Source: Marsupella aquatica
Taxonomy: Eukaryota > Marchantiophyta
Length of the DNA stretch: 64,000 nt
Assembly (NCBI GenBank): GCA_973895155.1
Contig: OZ316899.1
Coordinates: 12,338,001 to 12,402,000 of the forward strand
Direction: 5' to 3'
The position numbers and the translations under genes are program-made. Shown piece by piece: positions 55,578-64,000 of the stretch. The notes under the pieces are model-generated. The model saw only the letters and a list, made by a program, of their open reading frames with translations. It was not told where the DNA came from and did not search any database. Within the stretch, counting starts at the first letter, position 1. Each line of letters begins with the position of its first letter.

Positions 55578-56856
55578 CAGGAGTGCCTTGTTCTGAGGTG
55601 GTGTCTTCTGATTCCTTTTCTTTCTTCCCCCGAACCTTCTTCCCATCATACTCTGGCTCTCCAAGAGGCAAAATGGCCTCCAAGTCCAATGCAGCCTTTG
55701 TCGACTGCTCAAGATCTGCCAACTTTGAAGGCGCAAAAAGGTTGTCTGGTAATTTCCCCTCCTTTAGGAGGTTGGCAGCTTCCTTCTCTTCAGGCGTAAT
55801 GAACTCATTCCAATCATTGAACTCCATGAACCATGGACAACTTTGTCTCTCCCAGTTTGAAAAGACTCTTGCTGCTGGCTTCAGCGCATCTGTGGATACA
55901 TTGATAGCGGGCCTTTCTCCGTCATCCATGCAGTTAGAGCACTTGGTAACACTTTGAAAGTAGAGGCTCTAATGCTCTCCTGATGAAGTAAATATCTGAC
56001 CACACACCTCTTTGCACGCTTCCTCCACACATCTTTGCCTTGCTTTGCTGGATTCCACATCTTCTTGCCCTCCTCATAGGACCAAGTTTGTACAAATTGC
56101 TTGTACATCTTGTTGTGAAACTCAACAAACTCATCTTTGCTTCCATTGAAGTTCTGCCACTCACCAGAATCATATGCACTCTCGGCAAACTCTAACATTA
56201 TCAAACTTCCAACATGGGCAATGTAACACCACATTGACCACACTAGCAACCAAGCTCTCACTGCTGAATCACCATATACATCTGGATGGTGGTGTCGCTT
56301 CTTCTCGTCCACGGTTGAGAAATGAACGCGGAGTAACTTGTTTTGACACTCAGCAAGCATCACCGCACTTGCAAACAATTTAACTCGATCCAACCCCACT
56401 TGCACTGGTGGCCGATCTTTCTGTTTACTCTGCAACTAGTGCATCTCCTCGACAATCTCCAAAAATTCCTCTCCATTTGCTGGATTGACAATCTGAGCAA
56501 ACTTCTGCATTTTGCCCTCCCAAGACCTACAAGCTTCACTCGTCATGAGTGCGGTTTCCTTTTGGAACTTATCCAAACTCCAGGCATGGCCAATTGCAGC
56601 ATCGGCTGCCATCTCCTTCGCAAGACGAATCCTCCCGTCTTCAATATTATTCCACGACATGATGTACACAGCAACATCCTTTGTCATGCACTTGCTATAC
56701 CATGTCTTTCCATGCCCATGGCTTCTTGCTGCTAAGAATCTAGCATAACCATCCGGATGAAGCAATGTCTGATACTCCTCCAAAGGTGTCATCAACAGCT
56801 TCTTCACCCTGTCTGCATCGGTCAACCAAGATGTCTGCACAACGTTTGCGCTTATC
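55578..56856 (-). pseudogene. Gene X exon 2
   Basis: The acceptor is TTTTATGCAG at 56857 and the donor CTG/GTAAGG at 55577. It codes a largely helical region (LMTPLEEYQTLLHPDGYARF), meets a TAG at 56436-56438 and continues LQSKQKDRPPVQVGLDRVKL in the same frame. Near 55955 the frame must shift: ...RYLLHQESIRA is followed in another frame by SLYFQSVTKCSNCMDDGERP. The CSNC pair might bind metal. The rest (FSNWERQSCPWFMEFNDWN) is unrecognised. Confidence 0.6.
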
Positions 56857-57546
56857 CTGCATAAAAGAAGCGACAAATGTTGGCGTCAAAGGCTATGTAC
56901 GAGCAAATTACATCTCTCTTGGCATGGATATCTCGGAGAGGCTCTCCGAGAAGGCATCGCTCTTCAATAAGGCACTTCGAGAAGGCATCGCTCTTCAAGA
57001 AGGCATGGATATCTTGGAGAGGCTCTCCGAGAAGGCATCGCTCTCCAAGAAGGCATGGATATCTCGGAGAGGCTCTCCGAGAAGGCATCGCTCTCCAAGA
57101 AGGCACTCCAAGAAGGCATGGATATCTCGGAGAGGCTCTCCGAGAAGGCATCGCTCTCCAAGAAGGCATGGATATCTTGGAGAGGCTCTCCAAGAAGGCA
57201 TCGCTCTCCAAGAAGGCACTCCGAGAAGGCATTGCTCTTCAAGAAGGCATGGATATCTTGGAGAGGCTCTCCAAGAAGGCATCGCTCTCCAAGAAGGCAT
57301 GGATATCTTGGAGAGACTCTCCGAGAAGGCATTGCTCTCCAAGAAGGCATTGATATCTTGGAGAGCCTCTCCAAGAAGGGAAGGTTCTATCTCAGAGAGC
57401 CTCTCCGAGATAGCATTTTGAGAGCCAAACATTGTATGTGTGTATGTATCTATCTCGGAGAGCCTCTCCAAGATAGGATTGCCTATGTGGGTGCAAAAGA
57501 ACAACAAATGCAAGAACAATCAAAAACCAAGGGGGCGGAAACTTAC
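56857..57546 (-). other. Gene X intron 1
   Basis: It runs from donor ATGC/GTAAGT (57546) to acceptor TTTTATGCAG (56857) and joins ...HGLNA to ISANVVQ in frame. It contains the third palindrome cluster. Confidence 0.65.
56925..57476. repeat. Palindrome cluster 3 in gene X intron 1
   Basis: About ten cores of the form ATCTCGGAGAG-G-CTCTCCGAGA or ATCTTGGAGAG-G-CTCTCCAAGA occur near 56929, 57009, 57059, 57120, 57170, 57251, 57301, 57351, 57387 and 57449. They are separated by 'aggcatcgctctccaagaag' and 'aggcatggat' spacers, so the repeat unit differs from that of array 2 while the palindrome is shared. Confidence 0.88.
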
Positions 57547-58220
57547 GCATTGAGGCCGTGCATTGCCTGCTCAATCTTCCTGAATCCTTGTTTTCCAGGC
57601 TGTAGAAGAGAGAATCTCACGCAAGGGTGGTACTTCTGCTCGTCAGGATACTCTTCAGCCACTTGTCTCCATGCATTCAGGCGATGATTTCCATCAAACA
57701 CCCAAAACATCTTACCCTTCAAAACGTGAAACTCCTCGTACTCATCACACTCCATCTCAAATTTTGCATTAGCTTGTTCCCATAGAGGGTCCCAATCCGC
57801 GGAAAATTCAGACATGGAGTGGGTGGCGTTATGCGCATTGGTCTCTGATATGTGGAATTCCAAAAACTTGTCCACATACCCATTCTTCACGAAGTCCTTC
57901 TTCATCTTGAGAATGGAGCTCTGTTGGAGAGTTCGAACTGCCTCCATTGTCATCAAACAACATAGTGGAATCCGAGGTGGCTCTCTGGGCTTCCCACTTG
58001 GTTCAGCTCCAAATGAAACCAAGTACTCCCCAACAATCGCTTTGAATGCACCTTTGTTCAAACGTTCAGCAGACACATTTTCAAAGTTCAGAACCTTCGG
58101 CTCTAGCTTCTTCATTGTGTGAGTTTCCCGACCATTGGCGGTGCTCTCTGCTATCTTTGATTTGGTCTACCGACCAGACGATGAAGGAGAGGGAGTGGGT
58201 TGCTTCCTCTTCCCTATCAT
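57547..58220 (-). pseudogene. Gene X exon 1 with ParB-like DGNHR motif
   Basis: A frame from ATG at 58220 codes MIGKRKQPTPSPSSSGR, a TAG (58167-58169), and then TKSKIAESTANGRETHTMKK in the same frame; a second possible start is at 58115. The C-terminal part has GKMFWVFDGNHRLNAWRQV, resembling the DGHHR motif of ParB/Srx-fold proteins. The donor is at 57546. The start lies only 33 bases from solo LTR F, so the promoter was displaced or replaced by that insertion. The ParB link is an inference from one motif. Confidence 0.55.
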
Positions 58221-58248
58221 TTTCAAATCTCACCAACTACTGAATTGC
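58221..58248. other. Short gene X upstream remnant
   Basis: Only 28 bases remain between the probable start of gene X and the ACAAG duplication of solo LTR F. Confidence 0.5.
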
Positions 58249-58253
58249 ACAAG
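58249..58253. repeat. Target-site duplication of LTR F, left copy (ACAAG)
   Basis: ACAAG precedes TGTGATGCC and recurs at 62930-62934. Confidence 0.93.
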
Positions 58254-58368
58254 TGTGATGCCTAGACAGGAATCACTCGGCTAGTTAAGTGGGTAAAGTA
58301 GGAATGCACCCTGGAAACACCTTAGTATAGGGACAAAACAAGGAAAACATAAACAATTAGGGGCGACT

Positions 58369-61300
58369 ATGGAACCCGGGCCGAGGCCGGAGGTAAGGAC
58401 GCTGGGGGTGAAAACTCGATTAGGGTTAGGGCGCGCTAAGCGTCGGCGGCTAGGAAGGATCAACGGGAGGAAGGACCGGAAGAGGAGAGGGGTAAGGAGC
58501 GCTTGCAAGAGATGGTGGCTCATTTGCGAGCACAAACTAGGCAGACGACTACGGGAGGCCAACTACTGTCAGCTGCTTAGGCAAGCACTCGGAGAGAGAG
58601 TAGATACCGACGATCGACCTAAGGAGGGTATGAGCAACGTCAATCAAGCGGCACATTTCTGGGGATGCCTGTTCAAACGGGCAACTGAGTACATCAAGAC
58701 TTACGAGGACGAGGAATCAGAAAGGGCAGCTCGAGAACGGCAGGAGCTCGCTCGATTGTGGGAGCTGCAGAAGACGGCTTTCTTAGGAGGCGAACTCATC
58801 AAGGACGAGTTCTTGTGGACTCCTACTTCCAATCAGCTCGACGATCTTCTGTTTTGCGAAGACAGAATCATCGGCATTCGAGAGGCCATCAAGAACTGCA
58901 ACGACATACACTGGGAATTGAAGGGTAGCACGGAAAGGTGGACCCAGGCAACGGTGCTAGGAGAAACCTCCACGGCAGCAGAGATGAAGAGGAAGGGAGC
59001 CATCAACGATGAAGCCACCCCGGCAAAAAGAACGAGGTCGGCGGCACCAAAGAAGCCAGCCGAGCAGCAGAGCAGGAGGCAGGGAGAAGCCGAAGAGGAG
59101 GAGGTTGATCCCATCAATGCCATTCCAACCAGGGATGACACCTGGAAAGGCTGGGCGGCAACCCTACCGGTGGAGGTGCAACTACATTTTGCACGGGAGG
59201 AGGATGCATGCTTTACGGCCATGCAGACCAAGAAGTACCAAGGCTTCATGGCCGGATCCGGCTTAGAGGCCTTTGTAAGATTACCATGGCTAAAGCCGGA
59301 GGTGCCGGATTCAGACCTATTAGAATTTGTGGGGTCATGGGAACCCGAGACCAATTGCACGAGGATATATGGGAAGGATTTCTATCTTACTCCCAAGGTG
59401 ATTGTCGAAGTGTTTGGCTTGCCGATAGGCAATAAGACCAAAGTTGATACCAGGAAGACCTTGCCTGACAAGGAGTTCCGGTCGTTCCCCGGTCCATCAA
59501 CGAAGAATGGCTTCTTCCGGAACACCTGCACCAACCCGCACATAGGAGAGATGATCGACTTCTTGAGGGTGACCATGCACTGTAACTTGCCGAGGGCAGA
59601 GATCGGCAAGGCACAGGTCTATCTGGCAGAGAGGCCAGACCCAAGCCGGGACTACAACGGGTACCTCCTCAACCAATTGAAGAAGATCTTAAAGGAGGAG
59701 CAGCAGGTAATCGGCATGGGGAGCGTGTCGCGGCTTGGCTATCACATGCCGCTGTTGTGCCGGTATGCCAGAGGACAGACCTTTGCCCCAGTACTTCCCC
59801 TGCAGGTAAGGGCACCCAAGGAAGCTCCAGCACCGAGGCCGGTAGCAGAGAAGCCTCAACCACCTGTTAGCCCTACGATCGAGCAGGTGTTTAGGCCAAG
59901 GAAGGAAGACTTGCCGATGCAGCAACCAGGCATGCAGAATCTGCTGAAACTACTGGAGAAAGAAAAGAGATCGGCATCGGCAACGACAACGGCAACGGCA
60001 ACAATGCAGGACACTACTCCAGAGGTAGGCCTACACCGGCTTACAAGGGAAAACCCCTTTACTGGAGACAAGGAGAGAATCAGGCCAGAATCCAAGCCGG
60101 GTGTTCGAATGTACGTGGGAGTCTCAAGCTCTAAATCTGAGGCAGAATTGCCTGAAGCTCCTACCGACGAAGAGGAGAGGGAGAAGCCGGAAGTCCAAGA
60201 AGTAGAGGAGGCAGTGGAGGACTGCAGCCATGATAACTCCGGCTATGGGTCGGACCATCACGTTCCAGGAGTAAGGACCTGTGGCCGGTTTATCCCCACA
60301 CTTCCAAGGGTAGTACGAGGGGACCCCAACCAGCAAAGTAGCCCTGAGTCTCCCCCACCAGATGTTGCTCCCCCGAGCTTTGACGGCATAAAACAGACGG
60401 CGCAAGAATTTCAGGAGCGAATCAGGCAGGCAGAGGAGGCAGTCCTGGCTAGGGAAAAGGATTTGCCAGGAGGAGATTGGCCAGAGGACATCAAATGGCT
60501 AGCCGAAAAAGGAAGCAAACCTCTAGCCACGATTGAAGAGATCCGCAAGACGGCTTGGGAGCAGAGGCCGCGGTGGATGATGCCGATGACTTCTACTTCC
60601 TCCACCTATGCTAAAGACAGAGCCATGGAGTACGGGGAGATGTGTGGAGAACTGGCGCTCAGCATCTTTGGGGAGGAGTTGGAGCAGGGACCCTTTTTCC
60701 AGAGGGAGATGTTGGAGAAGCGCCAATTAGAAGAAGCGGTGGCCTTGGAAAGAAGCAAGAAGGACGAGGTTATCCGTCGGCTTAGGGAAAGGGAAGCCGA
60801 AATCAAGGACCTGAGGGTGGCCAAGAAATCCCAAGATGAGCTGCGGATTAAGCGGCATGAGCTAAATATCATGCAGGGCCAGTTGGATACCGCACAATCT
60901 GATAATCGGATGATCAAGAATCTACTGACGCGGACCCAAGGAGAGTTGGCCGATACGATCAAAGAGAGGGAGAAGTGGAAACGAGAGCTGAGGAATGCAG
61001 AGGAGGCCCACATAACAGCCAACAACCGGGCCATGGCGGAGACCCAAAGAAAGGAATGGGCGTTGAAGGAGGAGCTCGAGAAAATCCGCGGAGCCCTTGA
61101 GCAGAAGGAGGCCGAGTTAGGGAAATCCTATCAAGGGATTATGGCGCTACAGCAGGAGCTTGCGTCCCTGACGGCTAGCTTCAAGGCCGACCTACGGGAG
61201 AAGGACGAGATGCTCGATCAGACTTACGCCAAGATGAACCAGATGGAGTCTGTCATCATTGTAGAGCTCGACAAGGAGCTAAGAGCAACCCGGGAGGAGA

Positions 61301-62010
61301 GGGCTACCACCAAGAGGGAATTGGAGGAAGCCAAAAACGAGCTAGAAGAGGCGCGCAAGGACCTGGATGAGACCCAGGAGGAGTTGGAGGAAATCACGAG
61401 GAAGATGGAGAACTTCCAGCGGCGGGCCGACAACCAAACAGAGCGGCTGAAGAAACAAGCCGCAGTATTTAAGTGCTTGTCTTCATCAGGCCCAACTCCA
61501 ATTGGGGCAACCAAGTTACCAGGAGAGGTACTGGCCGAAGAACAAGCCGCGCCACCTGCACCAGTGCCAGAAGTAGGTGGGAAGGGGAAGGGACCAGCTG
61601 CCGAACCAGAAAAGAAGAAGAAGCGGAAACCTTCAGGGTCAAGGAGTAATACGACTCCATAGGCCGTGGTGACCAAGGAGGTAGACCCAGCACCAACCTC
61701 CGGCATGAACACGGCAATAGATCCCGCTATCACCAAAGGTGGGGATGGTGCGGCCCAAGCCGAACTACTCAGTAATGAGGCCGGTATCCCAGATCCGCCT
61801 CTTGAGCAGGCCGGGGAGACCGTAGCCGAGGCTGAGGCCGTAGCCGAGAATGATTCCCGAGCCGATGCCGATGCCGATGGTGGACCCAGTCAGGCCAATG
61901 GAGAGTTGACTCAGTCAAGGGCAGGTAATCTGTCAGAAAACGAACCTACGGCAGTGGCTGAGGAGGAAGCGTTGGGGGCGTCCATTGAGGATCCACCACC
62001 GGTGTCGTGA
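58369..62010 (+). CDS. LTR-encoded protein: Transposase_32-like domain plus long coiled coil
   Basis: The frame opens 115 bases into the LTR and runs 1,097 codons to a TAG at 61660-61662, then 115 more codons to TGA at 62008. Copy A has CAA where this TAG stands, so the original protein was about 1,213 residues. Order: a basic N-terminus (RAKRRRLGRINGRKDRKRR); a helical region (residues 75-190); a globular domain about 250-480 with YGKDFYLTPKVIVEVFGLP, NGFFRNTCTNPHIGEMIDFL and DYNGYLLNQLKKIL; a Pro-rich linker; a conserved GYGSDHHVPGVRTCGRF; a coiled coil about 780-1035; and a tail with KKKKRKPSGS and an acidic end. The globular part resembles the Transposase_32 'putative plant transposon protein' family by motif pattern. 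The role is unknown. Confidence 0.85.
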
Positions 62011-62929
62011 CGGTGCAAGGGCGCCGTTCCTTTTAGGAAGGGCGGACATGGAGGGAGGAGGCGTGAGTGGGCAGGGCGGGCGCTGATCTCCAAGTTTAGG
62101 ATTAGGATCAGGACCAGGAGCGGCCCTGACACTTAGCTTAGTGGGATTGCGGTTCCACTGGTAGGAGCAACACTTGTGCTCCTGCCTTGCTGTACATAGG
62201 TAGATCCGGGCAAGTAGATTACTGTTAGGTAGATTAGGCTTACGCTGCAAAGAATTAGGCGGATCCACTACCAGGATAAGTACCTGGGCAGCGGGGAGCT
62301 CAGGGCCTCTTCTTTAGCAAGTTTTTAGTTTGCACTAGCCGGGCTGGGATCAAGTAGTAAGAGAAGCTCTCGGTTAGTCATATAGTGACCCTTGTGTATA
62401 TTCATGTTTCCTCATGCCTAAGAGCTGAATAGAGTTGGCCTCACGGCTTAGTTCGTAGAGCTTGTGTATGAGATGTACTATTTGTATGGCCAGTGCATGG
62501 TTTGACTCAGTCAGAAGGAGTCATTTTGCTATTTGTGTGTCGCATTAACTTGTGTGAAGAGTGCCCACATCAACTAATAGAGGAAGGAAAGTAAGCAGGG
62601 GAGTGAGAGTTGGATGTGTCGAGCTGAGAGAGGTCTTAGCGGCTTAACCAAGCCTATTGGGGATCATTCCGGCGGCGGAATCCAAACATACCTAACAAGA
62701 CGGAGGGGAAGACAAGGGAAGGCCTAGATTAGGCCGGCTACGTATCTCATGACCCGATGAAGGATCTGTCCAGTATATGTGTGTAAAATGTTAATAGTAG
62801 TAGTAGAAGAAGGTTAGCAGCGTCCCATGCCGCTAAGCCGTGAAAACGGCCTCGCCAAGCGCGAAACCTGCGGGAATCGGCTTGAGCTGGGGGGTTTCTT
62901 GGGTTTAGGGAGCCATGGGACGCACCACA
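62011..62929 (+). other. Non-coding 3' segment of LTR F
   Basis: About 920 bases downstream of the frame, conserved in all copies. It includes several inverted words (e.g. 'cggcggaat...ccg') and 'cacacatatactggac' on the complementary strand. A weak TATA-like 'gtcatatagtgaccc' lies at about 62376. It may hold the promoter or the R-U5 part of the LTR, but the transcription start is not evident. Confidence 0.5.
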
Positions 62930-62934
62930 ACAAG
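62930..62934. repeat. Target-site duplication of LTR F, right copy (ACAAG)
   Basis: ACAAG directly follows GCACCACA. Confidence 0.93.
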
Positions 62935-63482
62935 CGCAACTTGCACAGCACTTGCACCACCCACAGCTCAATCGGAGCAAGCTCAATCACTAGCACAACA
63001 CACAACACTCAATCGCACCGCTTGCACAGCACTTGCACCGCCACAGTTCACCGCACTCAATTGCACCGCTTCCACCACTTGCACTCACAATCGCACCGCT
63101 TCCAGCACTCACACCACCACAACTCAGTCGCAACAAGCTCAATCACTGGCAGTGGCACAACACAACACTCAATCGCACCGCCTTAGCTCACCGCACTCAA
63201 TCGCACCGCTTCCACCACTTGCACTCATAATCGCACCGCTCCCAGCACTTGCACCACCACAACTCAGTCGCAGCAAGCTCAATCACTGGCAGTGGCACAA
63301 CACAACACTCAATTGCACCGCCACAGCTCACCGCACTCAATCGCACCGCTTCCACCACTCGCACTCACAATCGCACCGCTTCCAACACTTGCACCACCAC
63401 AACTCAGTCGTAGCAAGCTCAATCACTGGCAGTGGCACAACACAACACTCAATCGCACCGCCACAGCTCACCGCACTCAATT
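62935..63482. repeat. Tandem repeat of 140-bp units, about 3.9 copies
   Basis: The word aactcagtcg recurs at 63121, 63261 and 63401, exactly 140 bases apart. Each unit is itself built from 'caatcgcaccgct' and 'cacttgcaccaccac' words. Long plus-strand frames here (e.g. 62915-63664) only reflect the repeat and lack stops by composition. It lies between LTR F and LTR H. Confidence 0.88.
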
Positions 63483-64000
63483 TGTGGTGTGTCCCATGGC
63501 TCCCTAAACCCAAGAAACCCCCAACTCAAGCCGATTCCCGCAGGTTTCGCGCTTGGCGAGGCCGTTTCTGCGGCTTAGCGGCATGGGACGCTGCTAACCT
63601 TCTTCTACTACTACTATTAACATTTTACACACATATACTGGACAGATCCTTCATCGGGTCATGAGATACGTAGCCGGCCTAGCGGCATGGGTTGATGAGT
63701 TCACCTCCTAAGAAAGCCGTCTTCTGCAGCTCCCACAATCGAGCGAGCTCCTGCCGTTCTCAAGCTGCCATTTCTGATTCCTCGTCCTCGTAAGTCTTGA
63801 TGTACTCAGTTGCCCGTTCGAACAGGCATCCCCAGAAATGTGCCGCTTGATTGACGTTGCTCATACCCTCCTTAGGTCGATTGTCGGTATCTACTCTCTC
63901 CCCGAGTGCTTGCCTAAGCAGCTGACAGTAGTTGGCCTCCCGTAGTTGTCTGCCTAGTTCGTGCTCGCAAATGAGCCACCATCTCCTGCAAGCGCTCCTT
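63483..64000 (-). mobile_element. Giant LTR copy H, internally deleted, runs off the window
   Basis: It begins TGTGGTGTGTCCCATGGC and follows the LTR to 'atacgtagccggcctag' near 63685, then jumps to 'gatgagttcacctcctaag', which codes the N-terminal region of the LTR protein. The whole middle of the LTR, including the globular domain and coiled coil, is deleted. The end lies beyond 64000. Confidence 0.85.

Larger units (their letters stand above)
58254..62929 (+). mobile_element. Solo giant LTR, copy F (best preserved)
   Basis: The LTR is 4,676 bp, begins TGTGATGCCTAGACAGG, ends GGGACGCACCACA and is flanked by the perfect duplication ACAAG. It aligns end to end with the 5' LTR of the complete gypsy element, in the opposite orientation. 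No internal genes are present, so recombination between two LTRs left this single copy. Its frame is the least damaged in the window. Confidence 0.93.

Noticed and set aside
56877-57687. Long frames on both strands with repeats such as ISRRGSPRRHRSPRRH
   Set aside because: A by-product of palindrome cluster 3 in intron 1; composition and periodicity explain them.
52268-58220. Reassigned stop codons or editing that rescues gene X
   Set aside because: All three stop codons are affected, a frameshift is present and neighbouring genes such as the copia polyprotein use standard code with no internal stops. Simple decay is the easier reading.
58254-62929. Reading the F-type unit as a DNA transposon with short terminal inverted repeats
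   Set aside because: The same unit flanks gag-pol at both ends at 37617-52267 with a primer-binding site and polypurine tract placed exactly at its edges, so it is an LTR. The 5-bp duplications agree.
62915-63664. A 249-codon plus-strand frame rich in Thr, Ala, His and Leu
   Set aside because: It spans the end of LTR F, the 140-bp tandem repeat and the start of LTR H, so it cannot be one gene.

Overview
The window looks like nuclear DNA of a land plant with a large, transposon-rich genome. The evidence is a TNP2-type CACTA transposase, a Ty1/copia element and a Ty3/gypsy element with plant-style domains, PHD fingers resembling plant EDM2, and GT-AG introns in a disrupted gene. The species cannot be named from the sequence; a non-seed plant is only a guess. 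No rRNA, tRNA, CRISPR array or bacterial-type gene was found. Almost everything is mobile DNA nested in other mobile DNA, and most coding frames are broken.

Layout: (1) 1-9258 is the 3' part of a minus-strand gypsy element. It has a long LTR (copy A, with a fused second LTR fragment) and an integrase relic, split by a 3,945-bp insert (element G, 4915-8859) flanked by the 5-bp duplication AAATG. (2) 9259-11503 is unassigned. (3) 11504-19078 is a truncated LTR (copy B) with a second LTR (copy B2, 12891-16967, duplication CCCCT) inserted in it. (4) 19079-36491 is a truncated minus-strand CACTA transposon. It carries a TNP2 transposase relic, EDM2-like PHD exons, an array of about 575-bp tandem repeats, and a young full-length copia element (26833-32265, duplication CATAT). 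(5) 36492-58220 is a minus-strand multi-exon gene relic, here called gene X. It has a ParB-like motif, a C48/Ulp1 protease domain and a DUF7869-like domain, and four of its five introns hold a palindrome that recurs in the others. A complete 14.65-kb gypsy element (37617-52267, duplication CTCAC) sits inside its protease exon, and the CACTA element breaks its last visible exon. (6) 58254-62929 is a solo LTR (copy F, plus strand, duplication ACAAG) just upstream of gene X. It is followed by a 140-bp tandem repeat and by the start of another LTR (copy H) running off the window.

The main observation is that the LTRs of this gypsy family are about 4.7 kb and each contains a long open reading frame. 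The best copy is in F: 1,097 codons, then one stop, then 115 more codons. It encodes a globular domain resembling the plant 'Transposase_32' (putative plant transposon protein) family, followed by a long coiled coil. Element G is unrelated at its ends but has the same plan, with a clear TATA box ahead of the frame, so two LTR families appear to share an LTR-encoded protein. The second notable feature is the set of short palindromes that recurs in gene X introns, in which the two arms often change together.
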